From NCBI GenBank assembly GCA_020637635.1, contig JACKKB010000002.1, forward strand, positions 62,001 through 126,000: a stretch of 64,000 nt of DNA, given 5' to 3'. Every line of letters begins with the position of its first letter. Within the stretch, counting starts at the first letter, position 1. Under the pieces are notes generated by a model. That model saw nothing but the letters and a program-made list of their open reading frames with translations, did not search any database and was not told where the DNA came from. Of the stretch, positions 25,071 through 33,829 are shown piece by piece. The translations under genes were made by a program, and so were the position numbers. This DNA is from Albidovulum sp. Its GTDB lineage: Bacteria; Pseudomonadota; Alphaproteobacteria; Rhodobacterales; Rhodobacteraceae.

Positions 25071-26093
25071 TCAGCGGCGCGCGCGACCCGGCCCCCGCGG
25101 GTGACGGGCGGCGAAAAGCTTGAAGCTTCCATCGCCGCCGATCTCGCCCTGCTCGCGAAAGGCCTCGGCCAGCACGGCTTCGTAGGGAAGGTGCCGGTTG
25201 GCCACCATGAAGAGGCGCCCCGCAGGCGAAAGCAGCCTCGCGGCGGCGCGGATGAAGCCCTGACCGAGATCGGGTTCGGCCGCGCGGGCAACATGAAAGG
25301 GCGGGTTCATGACGATCGCGTCGAACCGGCCGGCGGCGTGGAAGCGGGTGGCATCGGCCCAGTGGAACCGGGCGCGCGGATCGCGGAGGTTCGCCCGCGC
25401 TGCCTCGAGCGCCGCGTGGTCGGCTTCGACCAGATGGAGTTCCGTGACCCCGGAGTGGCCCAGCATCTGCGCCGAAAGCCAGCCCCAGCCGGCACCGAGA
25501 TCGGCCACGCGGCCCGAAAGCGCCGGGAGGGCCGCCGCAAGCAGCGCCGAGCCGCGGTCCACCTTCTCGGCCGAAAAGACGCCGGGCAGGGTCACGAAGC
25601 CCGGCGCCGGCTTCATCCATGCCGCGGCCCAGTCGGCGAAGGCGTCCGCCGCCAGCAGGTCGAGCCGGAAGATCTTGCCATGCGCCTTGGACAGGGCCTC
25701 GCTGACGGTGGCGCGGGCGCGGAGCTCGCGCAGCATGGCATCGATGCCGTCGGACTTCTGACCGTCGATCCAGACCGGCGCGCCAGCCGGCAGGCGGGTG
25801 GCCGCGGCGGCGACGAGCGCCCGAGCGGCGGCGCGCGAACGCGGCAGGAAAATCACTGCGGCGGCAAGATCGCCGGCCCGGACGGCGCCGATCGGCGGCA
25901 GTTCGGGCAGCACCTGCCAGCCCGCCGCCGCCAGCGCGTCATGAAGGGGACGAAAGCCCTGCACCACGCAGCTGCGGTCGCGTGGGAGGGGCTCGAGGCC
26001 CGCCGGATCCTGCGGGCCCAGCACGAGGATGCCGCCCTCGCGCGGCAGCGCGCCGGGTCCGGCAAGGGCAAGAGACAGTCGTGCCGATGTCAT
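25071..26093 (-). CDS. RsmC-like class I SAM methyltransferase
   Basis: 340 residues. The N-terminal half is a degenerate methyltransferase-like domain, and the C-terminal half holds the SAM motif VADLGAGWGWLSAQML, the acidic VEADHAALEAA and the N6/N2-type motif IVMNPPFH. This two-domain layout with NPPFH is that of RsmC/RlmG, which methylate guanine N2 in 16S or 23S rRNA (RsmC: G1207). Which rRNA is modified here is inferred. It lies 41 bases upstream of the SDR gene. Confidence 0.85.
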   Translation of the reverse strand: MTSARLSLALAGPGALPREGGILVLGPQDPAGLEPLPRDRSCVVQGFRPLHDALAAAGWQVLPELPPIGAVRAGDLAAAVIFLPRSRAAARALVAAAATRLPAGAPVWIDGQKSDGIDAMLRELRARATVSEALSKAHGKIFRLDLLAADAFADWAAAWMKPAPGFVTLPGVFSAEKVDRGSALLAAALPALSGRVADLGAGWGWLSAQMLGHSGVTELHLVEADHAALEAARANLRDPRARFHWADATRFHAAGRFDAIVMNPPFHVARAAEPDLGQGFIRAAARLLSPAGRLFMVANRHLPYEAVLAEAFREQGEIGGDGSFKLFAARHPRGPGRARR

Positions 26094-26111
26094 CGGTCCG
26101 GGCGCACCGCC

Positions 26112-26465
26112 CTATTCCTTTTCCATCGTGCACTGCAGCGGGTGCTGATGGCGGCGGGCGAAGTCCATCACCTGCGCGACCTTGGTCTCGGCGACCTCGA
26201 ATGAGAAGACGCCGACCACCGCGAGACCCTTCTTGTGCACGGTCAGCATGATCTCGAAAGCCTGCGTGCGGCTGAGGCCGAAGAAGCGCTCCAGCACATG
26301 GACGACGAACTCCATCGGAGTGTAATCGTCGTTCAGGATCAGGATCTTGTAAAGCGGCGGGCGCTGAAGCTTGGGGCGCGTCTTGGTGACGACCGACGTC
26401 TCGGGTCCGTGGCCCGTGCCGTCGTCCTGGCTCGACTGAATGAAGTGGCGCGGGGCCAAGGCCAT
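26112..26465 (-). CDS. clpS: ATP-dependent Clp protease adaptor ClpS
   Basis: 117 residues with ATG at 26465. Family core: PLYKILILNDDYTPMEFVVH, VLERFFGLSRTQAFEIML, VHKKGLAVVGVFSFEVAET and the C-terminal HPLQCTMEKE. It binds ClpA and delivers N-end-rule substrates. The GAGGAG sequence abuts the ATG with almost no spacing, so the true start could be slightly different. Normally clpA lies downstream; here the RsmC-like gene follows on the same strand. Confidence 0.95.
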   Translation of the reverse strand: MALAPRHFIQSSQDDGTGHGPETSVVTKTRPKLQRPPLYKILILNDDYTPMEFVVHVLERFFGLSRTQAFEIMLTVHKKGLAVVGVFSFEVAETKVAQVMDFARRHQHPLQCTMEKE

Positions 26466-26539
26466 CTCCTCGGGATTCGCTTGCCGGGCTTTGGCTCTTG
26501 AATATAGTGCACAAAGTCGCCAAGAAAAAGGCCGCCCGG

Positions 26540-26590
26540 GCCGACTGCGAACTGACTGCGGGCCGACTGCGAGCCGACTGCGGGCCGCCT
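26540..26590. repeat. Imperfect ~10-bp tandem repeats
   Basis: Degenerate units of the type GCCGACTGCG (for example at 26540, 26561 and 26572, with drifted copies between) fill part of the gap between the divergent clpS and HAD genes. Simple repeat; no role is evident. Confidence 0.6.
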
Positions 26591-26649
26591 GCAGGGCGGC
26601 TGCGGGGCAGCTTCGTGATGGCGCCCCGGTCTGCGAAGGGAGCCGCACC

Positions 26650-27348
26650 ATGAACGCCCCGACCATCGTCGCCTTCGATGCCGACGACACGCTCTGGCAC
26701 AACGAACGCTTCTTTCGCCTGACGCAGGACCGTTTCACGCGCCTTCTGGGCGATCATGCAGAGGCGGAGCATCTGCACGAGGCGCTGCTTGCCGCGGAAC
26801 GGCGCAATCTCGGGCGCTACGGATTTGGCGTGAAAGGGTTCACGCTTTCGATGATCGAGACCGCGATCGAGGTGACCGAAGCCCGGGTGCCGGCACGGGT
26901 GATCGGCGAGATCCTCGCCGCAGGGCAGGAGATGCTGGACCATCCGATCGAGCTTCTTCCGCAGGCACGCGAAGCGATCGAGGCGCTGGCGGGCGACCAT
27001 GCGATCCTGCTCATCACCAAGGGCGATCTTCTCGATCAGGAACGCAAGCTCGCGCAATCGGGGCTCGGCGATCTCTTCGACGGGGTCGAGATCGTCTCGG
27101 ACAAGACGCCGGCGGTCTATGCCGAGATCTTCGCCCGCCACGGCCACGCGGCGGAGGCCGCGCTCATGGTGGGCAATTCGCTGCGCTCCGACGTGGTGCC
27201 GGTTCTGGCCATCGGCGGCTGGGGCGTTCATGTGCCGCACGAGCTGACCTGGGCCGTCGAAGAGGCCGATCTTCCAGACCGGCATTCGCGGTTCCGCGCC
27301 ATCGACGATCTTGGCGCGCTGGCGCCGCTCGTCGCCTCGCTCTCCTGA
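26650..27348 (+). CDS. HAD-superfamily hydrolase
   Basis: 232 residues from the ATG at 26650, with AGGGAG about 8 bases upstream. Motif I FDADDTLWHNE (Asp9, Asp11), motif II LLITKGD, Lys in SDKTPAVY, and motif IV region MVGNSLRSDVVPVLAIGGWGVHVP. It has an all-helical cap between ~20 and 110. The GNSxxSD form of motif IV is seen in small-molecule phosphatases such as phosphoglycolate phosphatase-like proteins; the substrate is unknown. Divergent from clpS. Confidence 0.87.
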   Translation: MNAPTIVAFDADDTLWHNERFFRLTQDRFTRLLGDHAEAEHLHEALLAAERRNLGRYGFGVKGFTLSMIETAIEVTEARVPARVIGEILAAGQEMLDHPIELLPQAREAIEALAGDHAILLITKGDLLDQERKLAQSGLGDLFDGVEIVSDKTPAVYAEIFARHGHAAEAALMVGNSLRSDVVPVLAIGGWGVHVPHELTWAVEEADLPDRHSRFRAIDDLGALAPLVASLS

Positions 27349-27537
27349 GGCCGCGCCATCTTGTGGTCCCTCGCGCCTGGCCCGCTACATCTTGTTCCGC
27401 GCGATGGGCGAAGTTCCGCACCATCTGAGAAACGGACGCAAAAACCTTGAATCTAGGAGGTTTTCTCGCTGGCGCGGCTGTGTTAGGGTCCGCCGAAACA
27501 AACTCCGACGCAGATCGGGGCGAGAGGCAGGTCAGAC

Positions 27538-29385
27538 GTGAGACAGGTGTTCGCTTGTCCGGGGCAGTGCGCCACGCACTTCCGCATGATGTTGGCGGCA
27601 GCGATGCTGTGGCTGCTTTCGGCGCTTGTCGCCATGGCGGCACCCTATGCGGATTTCGTCATCGACGCGCGCACCGGCGAGGTGCTGCACCAGGAAAACG
27701 CCGATACCCGGCTCTACCCGGCCTCTCTGACCAAGATGATGACGCTCTACATCGCCTTCGAGGCGATCGAGCGTGGCGAGATCTCGCTCGACAGCAAGGT
27801 CACGATCTCCAAGCATGCCGCCGCACAGCCGCCGTCGCATCTGGGGCTGAAGGCGGGGCAGACGATCGCGCTTCGCTACCTGATCCGAGCCGCGGCCATC
27901 AAGTCGGCCAATGACGCGGCCACCGCGATCGGCGAGGCGATCGAGGGGTCCGAGCCCGCCTTCGCCAAGCGCATGAATCGCACGGCAAAGGCGCTCGGCA
28001 TGACAAAGACGACCTTCGTCAACGCCAACGGCCTGACCGCGTCCGGCCACCGCTCCACCGCGCGCGACATGACCACGCTGGGTCGGCACCTGTTCTACGA
28101 TTTTCCCGAGTATTACGGGCTCTTCTCGCGCACGACGGCGGATGCGGGCGTGGCCAAGGTCGCCTCGACCAACCGGCGGTTCCTCGGGTCCTACCGGGGC
28201 GCCGACGGGATCAAGACCGGCTATACCTCGGCCGCGGGGTTCAACCTGACCGCCTCGGCACAGCGCGGCGAGGAACGGATCATCGCCACCATCCTCGGCG
28301 GCAAGTCGACGGCCTGGCGGAACGAGCGCATGGCCGATCTGCTCGACCTCGGCTTCTCCAAGGCGCCGTCGCATGCGGTGGTGCAAAAGCCCGGGCGCCC
28401 GGTCTACAAGGACCAGCCCGGCGATTTTGACGACGAGGTCGCGCGCGTGGTCGCCACTGCCGTCGCCGGCAGCCGGCAGTTGCCGGCCGGCAAGACGATC
28501 CGGCTGAACGTCGCCGTGGCGACAAGCCCGCGGCCGCGCCACCGCGATGGCGGCACGGAGCCGGACACGGCCCTGCCGCAAGAGATGCTGGTGGCGATGC
28601 AGGACACGATCGATGCCGTTCTGGCCGAGGCGCAGGCCGAACCCGCTGTCGCCGAGGACACGACCGAAGAGCCCGAGGATCCGTCCGCGCTCGCCGCCGA
28701 CGACAGCGGGCCGGACACCAGCCTCGGCGCGTCCGATGCGGCCCCGTTGCCGGCGGTCGAGACGGTTGCCGATGCGGCATCTGACGCCGGCGGCGCGGCA
28801 TTCCGGCAGACCACCGCGCCGCAGCCCGAGACCGTCGCGGCGCTCGCCGCCCTCGGGGACGGCGCGGATGCGGCCGCGGACGCGGGCGCGCTCGTTCAGG
28901 TCACCGCGATCGCGCCGGCAAGCTCGGTCGTGCCGCTGGCGGCGCCGAACCGGACCCTGCCCGGCAGCGAGGAGGCGGTGCTGGTGGCCGAAGCCGACAG
29001 CAATCCGAAGCTGCTCACGGTTGCCGAGCCGGCCGTGGCCGATGCGGCCGAGGAGACCGAGGAGACCGAGGAGATCGTGCTGGCCTCGGCAGCGCCGCCG
29101 CCCGCCGCGCCGCAGGCTCTCGAGGTCGTGACTCGGGCCTCGACGTCCGGAGGCCGCGGCTGGGCGATCAACGTCGGCCGCTTCAATACGCGCTACGATG
29201 CCGAACGCCAGCTTCTGCAGACCGCCCTCATCGAGATGAACACGCTCGACGAGGCGCTGCGCAAGGTGGTGCCGCGCGCGTCGGGTTACGACGCCAATTT
29301 CGTCGGCATGACGAAGGAAATGGCGGAACTGGCCTGCCGCAGGCTTGCCGCGCGCCAGACGGAGTGCCAGGTCGTCGGCCCTTGA
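27538..29385 (+). CDS. D-alanyl-D-alanine carboxypeptidase with C-terminal SPOR domain
   Basis: 615 residues, much longer than PBP5/6 (~400). Signal peptide to ~residue 34. The S11 peptidase domain has SxxK (Ser63-Lys66, PASLTKMM), SxN (Ser123-Ala-Asn125, KSANDAA) and KTG (Lys226, GIKTGYTS). A low-complexity Ala/Glu/Pro linker (~340-535, including EETEETEEI) joins a SPOR-like domain at ~540-615 (WAINVGRFNTRYDAERQL; ACRRLAARQTECQV). It trims peptidoglycan pentapeptides; SPOR domains bind denuded glycan and usually bring proteins to the septum. The start is GTG at 27538; ATG at 27586 would still leave a signal peptide. Confidence 0.93.
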   Translation: MRQVFACPGQCATHFRMMLAAAMLWLLSALVAMAAPYADFVIDARTGEVLHQENADTRLYPASLTKMMTLYIAFEAIERGEISLDSKVTISKHAAAQPPSHLGLKAGQTIALRYLIRAAAIKSANDAATAIGEAIEGSEPAFAKRMNRTAKALGMTKTTFVNANGLTASGHRSTARDMTTLGRHLFYDFPEYYGLFSRTTADAGVAKVASTNRRFLGSYRGADGIKTGYTSAAGFNLTASAQRGEERIIATILGGKSTAWRNERMADLLDLGFSKAPSHAVVQKPGRPVYKDQPGDFDDEVARVVATAVAGSRQLPAGKTIRLNVAVATSPRPRHRDGGTEPDTALPQEMLVAMQDTIDAVLAEAQAEPAVAEDTTEEPEDPSALAADDSGPDTSLGASDAAPLPAVETVADAASDAGGAAFRQTTAPQPETVAALAALGDGADAAADAGALVQVTAIAPASSVVPLAAPNRTLPGSEEAVLVAEADSNPKLLTVAEPAVADAAEETEETEEIVLASAAPPPAAPQALEVVTRASTSGGRGWAINVGRFNTRYDAERQLLQTALIEMNTLDEALRKVVPRASGYDANFVGMTKEMAELACRRLAARQTECQVVGP

Positions 29386-29403
29386 TCGCGGGCCGGCGGG
29401 CCT

Positions 29404-29562
29404 TCAGGGTTTCGGCCGGTCGTCCCAGTCGTCCGCGAGAATGCGCTGGCTGTCGCCCTCGGGATCCTCGAACTGACGGTTCCCGAGTGCCCAGAGGAAG
29501 GCCACGAGTCCGACGCCGCCGAGAAACAGCGAGATCGGGATAAGGTAGACGAGGATCACCAT
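29404..29562 (-). CDS. ccoS: Cytochrome cbb3 oxidase maturation protein CcoS
   Basis: 52 residues: one transmembrane helix (VYLIPISLFLGGVGLVAFLWAL) followed by the typical tail NRQFEDPEGDSQRIL. It is needed for assembly of haem b and copper in CcoN. The last gene of ccoGHIS, starting 11 bases after ccoI. Confidence 0.95.
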   Translation of the reverse strand: MVILVYLIPISLFLGGVGLVAFLWALGNRQFEDPEGDSQRILADDWDDRPKP

Positions 29563-29573
29563 CGCGCCGGGTC

Positions 29574-31760
29574 CTATCTGAGCCTGAGCGCGTTCAGCGA
29601 AACCGTGATCGACGAGGCCGACATCGCCAGCGCGGCGATGAGCGGCGTCGCAAGGCCAAGAAGCGCCACGGGAACGGCGACGAGGTTGTAGCCGAGCGAG
29701 AGCGCGAAGTTCTCCTTGATCCGGCGGCGCGCCAGCCGTGCCACGCGCAGTGCATCCGGCAAGGGCGCCATGTCCTGCCCGAGAAGGACGATATCGGAGG
29801 CCGAGCGCGCGGCATCGAGTGCCGAGGCGGGGGAGATCGAGACATGGGCGGCCGCAAGGGCGGCGGTATCGTTCAGCCCGTCGCCGACCATGAGCACGCG
29901 CGCCCCCTCCTGCGTGAGCGCGGCGATGCGGGCGGCCTTTTCCTCGGGGCGCTGGCCGGCCTGCCAGTCGTCGATCCCGAGCGTCGCGGCAAGCCGGGCG
30001 ACCGGGGTCTCGGTATCGCCAGAAAGCAGGATGACGCGGAAGCCGCGCGCCTTCAGCGCATCGACGGCCGCGGCGGCGCCGGGGCGCGGAGCATCGGCGA
30101 AGCGGATCTCGCGCGGGGCGGCATCGCCGATCCCGAGCCAGGTGGCGGTCACGTCGGAGGCATGGTTGGCGCCCACCCATGCGCCGCGGCCGAGCCGCAC
30201 CCGGACGCCGCGGAAGACGCCCTCGATGCCGTAGCCCGGGACTTCGTGCAGTTCGTCGAGCGCGGCGGGCGCGACGCGGAGCGCGGAAAGGGCAACCGCG
30301 AGCGCGCGCGACAGCGGATGCGACGACCCTTCGGCAAGGGCCGCGGCGACGGCAAGGTCGCCGCGCGGCAGGGCCTCGAGCGCGACCGGCTCCGGGGCGC
30401 CGAGCGTGAGCGTGCCGGTCTTGTCGAAGACAACCGTATCGGCTTCGGCCAGTCGCTCGAGCGCCGTTCCGTCCTTGATCAGCAGGCCTTTGCGAAAAAG
30501 CCGACCCGAGGCCGATGTCACCACCGCCGGCACCGCCAGCGCCAGCGCGCAGGGGCAGGTGATGATCAGCACCGTGGCCGCCACGTTCACCGAATGGCGC
30601 AGGTCGCGCGTGAGCCAGAACCAGCCCGCGAAGGCGAGGAGGGAGAGGATGTGCACGCTCGGCGCGTAGAGGCGCGCCATGCGGTCGGCAAGCGAGGTGT
30701 AGCGGGTGCGGGCGCTTTCGGCCACGGCGACAAGATCGGCCATGCGGTGCAACGAGCTGTCGCGCCCCGCCGCCGTCACGCGCAGCGTGAGCGGACCGGT
30801 GAGGTTCACCTCGCCGGCGCTCACCACACTGCCTTCACCGGCCCAGACCGGCAGCGTCTCACCGGTCAGAAGCGAGCGGTCGATCTCGGACGTGCCCCCG
30901 GTCACCACGCCATCGACCGGCATCCGCCCGCCAGGGCGGACGCGGACGAGATCGCCAACCGCAAGCTCGGCGATCGGCACCACGGTCTCGACGCCGCCGG
31001 CGAGGCGCGTGGCGCGCGGCACTTCGAGCGCGGCCAGTTCCTCGGCCGCGGAGCGCGCGGCGGCACGGCTGCGGAAATCGAGGTAGCGCCCGGCCAGCAG
31101 GAAGAAGCAGAGCGAGACGGCAGCATCGAAATAGGCATGCTCGCCGCCCTCGAACGTTTCGAAGAGCGAGACCGCCGAAGCGAGGACCAGCGCCAGCGAA
31201 ATCGGCACATCCATGCCAAGACGGCGGGCCCTGAGCGCGGCCCAGGCGGAGGCGAAGAAGGGCTTGCCCGCGAAGGCAAGCGTCGGCAGGGCGATGGCGG
31301 CCGAAATCCAGTGGAAGAGGTCGCGCGTCGCCGCCTCGGCGCCCGACCAGACCGCCACGGACAACAGCATGATGTTCATCATCGCAAAGCCGGCGACGCC
31401 GAGCCGCATCAGCAGATCGCGGCCGCGCCGGTCGGTTTCGGTCACCGAAAGAAGGCCCGGATCGAGCTCATGCGCGGGGTAGCCGATCGCCTCGAGCCGC
31501 TGGCTCAGCGCCGCCGCGCTGACGCCGGGATCGGCGACGACCGAGACACGCTTCAGCGTCAGGTTCACGCGGGCGGAGCGAACGCCGGGGGTCGCCGAGA
31601 GGGTGCGCTCGACATCGCCGATGCAGACCGCGCAGTGGATCGTCGGCAGCGACAGCACGATCCCCTCTTCCCGCATCGCCGCGGCGCGTTCCGCCAGGCG
31701 CTCGGCCGCGGGCGCGGCGACGCAGGCGGGACAGGCGGAGATCGAGGGCGCCGACATCAT
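29574..31760 (-). CDS. ccoI: Copper-translocating P-type ATPase CcoI
   Basis: 728 residues. N-terminal cytosolic heavy-metal domain with CxxC (IHCAVCIGDVERTL) and an upstream CPAC pair, eight predicted membrane helices including the metal-site ITCPCALALAVP, the phosphorylation motif VFDKTGTLTL, HP-motif SSHPLSRAL and hinge VGDGLNDTAAL. It delivers copper for the CuB centre of cbb3 oxidase. Two adjacent ATGs (31760, 31757) follow GGAAGGG. Its 5' end lies 7 bases after ccoH. Confidence 0.96.
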   Translation of the reverse strand: MMSAPSISACPACVAAPAAERLAERAAAMREEGIVLSLPTIHCAVCIGDVERTLSATPGVRSARVNLTLKRVSVVADPGVSAAALSQRLEAIGYPAHELDPGLLSVTETDRRGRDLLMRLGVAGFAMMNIMLLSVAVWSGAEAATRDLFHWISAAIALPTLAFAGKPFFASAWAALRARRLGMDVPISLALVLASAVSLFETFEGGEHAYFDAAVSLCFFLLAGRYLDFRSRAAARSAAEELAALEVPRATRLAGGVETVVPIAELAVGDLVRVRPGGRMPVDGVVTGGTSEIDRSLLTGETLPVWAGEGSVVSAGEVNLTGPLTLRVTAAGRDSSLHRMADLVAVAESARTRYTSLADRMARLYAPSVHILSLLAFAGWFWLTRDLRHSVNVAATVLIITCPCALALAVPAVVTSASGRLFRKGLLIKDGTALERLAEADTVVFDKTGTLTLGAPEPVALEALPRGDLAVAAALAEGSSHPLSRALAVALSALRVAPAALDELHEVPGYGIEGVFRGVRVRLGRGAWVGANHASDVTATWLGIGDAAPREIRFADAPRPGAAAAVDALKARGFRVILLSGDTETPVARLAATLGIDDWQAGQRPEEKAARIAALTQEGARVLMVGDGLNDTAALAAAHVSISPASALDAARSASDIVLLGQDMAPLPDALRVARLARRRIKENFALSLGYNLVAVPVALLGLATPLIAALAMSASSITVSLNALRLR

Positions 31761-31767
31761 CCCTTCC

Positions 31768-32223
31768 CTAGCCGGTCACGAAGAGATCGAGCCGTTGATG
31801 GTAGCGGGTGCCATCAAGGGCATGGGCGGTCAGCAGGACCATCCACCTGCCGGGCAAGAGCGCCGCCGGCGCGACATAGTCGCCGTCGCGCCATTCGAAG
31901 GCGGCAGCGATGTCTTCGCGGGCCTCGGTCGGGCGGCCGATGGTTCCCTCGATGCTGCGCAGCTTGACCGGCAGACCGTCGCGGTCGCGGAAGGAGAGCA
32001 CGAGCTCGCCCTTGTCGTAGTGCTGATCGAGCGTCCAGCCAAGTGCCTCCTGGGCCGTCCGCTCGGCATCGAAGGTCTGCGAAGCAACGTAGGAATTCGC
32101 CACCTCGAGCCCCGGGAAGGTGCGCACCGCCTGCACCGCCATCACGATGTTCACCCCGATGATGATGCCGAAGGCGCCGGCGGCGATCAGGAAGACCTTG
32201 CGACCCGTGAGTTCGGATTTCAT
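31768..32223 (-). CDS. ccoH: CcoH (FixH-type) cbb3 oxidase assembly protein
   Basis: 151 residues. N-terminal membrane anchor (VFLIAAGAFGIIIGVNIVMAVQAV) and a periplasmic FixH domain with NSYVASQTFDAERTAQ and GWTLDQHYDKGELVL. It assists late assembly of the cbb3 complex. It starts 1 base after the ccoG stop. Confidence 0.94.
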   Translation of the reverse strand: MKSELTGRKVFLIAAGAFGIIIGVNIVMAVQAVRTFPGLEVANSYVASQTFDAERTAQEALGWTLDQHYDKGELVLSFRDRDGLPVKLRSIEGTIGRPTEAREDIAAAFEWRDGDYVAPAALLPGRWMVLLTAHALDGTRYHQRLDLFVTG

Positions 32224-32224
32224 C

Positions 32225-33652
32225 TCAGTGCCCCTTGCCGGTGAATACGGTATCGGTGTGGATGCGGTCGTTGGTGGTCAGATCCTCGAGCCAGAACCTG
32301 ATCTCGGTCATGTTGGCGTCGCCCGCAGGGCTGCCCGGAGGCGCCGTCACGTAGACACGCTGGGTCCTGGTCGCGTCGGCGATCACCGTCACCTCGTTGC
32401 CCTCCACGCCCTCGAGCTTCAGTTCGAGTGGGGTCGCGGCCTCGATCGAGATGCGGAACGGCCTGTCCTCGGACTGCTTGTTGCGGATCCTGAGCGTATA
32501 GGTATCACGGATCGAGCCGTCGGACATCGTCACGAACAGCGGGTTGCGTTCGGGCGTGATGTTGAGCTCGATCGGCGAGCGCACGAACAGCGCCACGATC
32601 ATGGCAATGCCGACACCGGCCCAGAGCGTGGTGTAGAGCAGCGTGCGCGGGCGGAAGATGTGCTTCCAGACGTTCTTCGGATGGCCACCGGCGCGCTCGG
32701 CCGCCTCGTCCTTCAGCGCCATGTAGCCGATCAGCCCGCGCGGCTTGCCGATCCGGTCCATGACCTCGTCGCAGGCGTCGATGCAGAGCGCGCAGGTGAT
32801 GCACTCCATCTGCTGCCCCTCGCGGATGTCGATGCCCATGGGGCAGACGTTCACGCAGGCCATGCAGTCGATGCAGTCGCCCTGCGCAGGGTCCGGTTCG
32901 CCCTTCTTGAGCTTGCCCCGCGGCTCGCCGCGCCATTCGCGATAGACGACGGTCAGAGTATCCTCGTCGATCATTGCCGCCTGGATGCGCGGCCAGGGGC
33001 AGGCGTAGATGCAGATCTGTTCGCGGGCGATGCCGCCGAAGAAGAAGGTGGTCAGCGTGAGAACCGCCATGGTGATATAGGCGATCGGATGCGCCTGCCC
33101 GGTCAGCAGATCGCGCGCGAGCGCCGGCGCGTCGGTGAAGTAGAAGACCCAGGCACCACCGGTCGCCAGGCCGATCAGCAGCCAGACGACCCACTTGGTC
33201 AGCCGCAGCCGCGTCTTGCGAAGGTCCCACCTGGAATGCCAGAGCCGGACGCGTGCGTTGCGATCGCCCTCGATCCAGCGTTCGACGAGGATGAAGAGGT
33301 CGGTCCAGACCGTCTGCGGGCAGGCATAGCCGCACCAGACGCGGCCAAGCGCCGAGGTGAAGAGAAAGAGCCCGAGACCGGCCATGATCAGCAGGCCGGC
33401 GACGAAGTAGAATTCGTCCGGCCAGATCTCGATCATGAAGAAGAAGAACCGGCGGTTCGCGAGATCGACCAGCACCGCCTGATCGGGCAGGTTCGGGCCG
33501 CGGTCCCAGCGGATCCAGGGCGTGACGTAGTAGATCCCCAGGGCGACGATCATGATCGCCCATTTCAGGTTGCGGAACGCACCCTTGACGCGCCGAGGAA
33601 AGACCGGTTCGCGCGCCGCATAGAGGGCGCCGGGGGATTCTGAGGAATTCAT
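32225..33652 (-). CDS. ccoG: CcoG (FixG/RdxA-type) polyferredoxin membrane protein
   Basis: 475 residues from the ATG at 33652 (MNSSESPGA); no good ribosome site is seen there, so the start is less sure than the body. About five membrane helices, membrane-associated cysteine motifs (WCGYACPQTVW; CIYACPWPRIQ), two 4Fe-4S clusters (CIDCMACVNVCPMGID; CITCALCIDACD), and a C-terminal immunoglobulin-like FixG domain. It reduces copper for cbb3 oxidase assembly. First gene of ccoGHIS, with an FnrL-type box upstream. Confidence 0.95.
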   Translation of the reverse strand: MNSSESPGALYAAREPVFPRRVKGAFRNLKWAIMIVALGIYYVTPWIRWDRGPNLPDQAVLVDLANRRFFFFMIEIWPDEFYFVAGLLIMAGLGLFLFTSALGRVWCGYACPQTVWTDLFILVERWIEGDRNARVRLWHSRWDLRKTRLRLTKWVVWLLIGLATGGAWVFYFTDAPALARDLLTGQAHPIAYITMAVLTLTTFFFGGIAREQICIYACPWPRIQAAMIDEDTLTVVYREWRGEPRGKLKKGEPDPAQGDCIDCMACVNVCPMGIDIREGQQMECITCALCIDACDEVMDRIGKPRGLIGYMALKDEAAERAGGHPKNVWKHIFRPRTLLYTTLWAGVGIAMIVALFVRSPIELNITPERNPLFVTMSDGSIRDTYTLRIRNKQSEDRPFRISIEAATPLELKLEGVEGNEVTVIADATRTQRVYVTAPPGSPAGDANMTEIRFWLEDLTTNDRIHTDTVFTGKGH

Positions 33653-33713
33653 GTCGGAGACCCGGAGATTTCTGTTCGCGCCTTCTGTTACTCTTCCCCT
33701 TCGCACAGTTGCC

Positions 33714-33727
33714 TTGATGTAGGTCAA
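33714..33727. promoter_or_regulatory. FnrL box upstream of ccoG
   Basis: TTGATGTAGGTCAA fits the Rhodobacter FnrL consensus TTGAy-N4-rTCAA. It is centred about 68 bases upstream of the ccoG start. A TAACAG sequence on the minus strand (33685-33690) lies ~33 bases further on, close to the spacing expected between a class II FNR site and a -10 element. Confidence 0.8.
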
Positions 33728-33829
33728 TCCCGCGCCGCGTGACACTGCGGCACCAATATCTCCGGGATCGGGGAAGAGTTCCAGCACCGGCGCCCCCAGG
33801 AAACGCGCGAACAGGACGGGGCGCCGATG

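Noticed and set aside
21913..25104. A 1063-residue plus-strand open frame, and other long frames opposite real genes (for example 4762-6189 and 29844-31967)
   Set aside because: They lie antisense to recognisable genes, have Arg/Gly/His-rich low-complexity translations and arise because stops are rare on the opposite strand of high-GC coding DNA.
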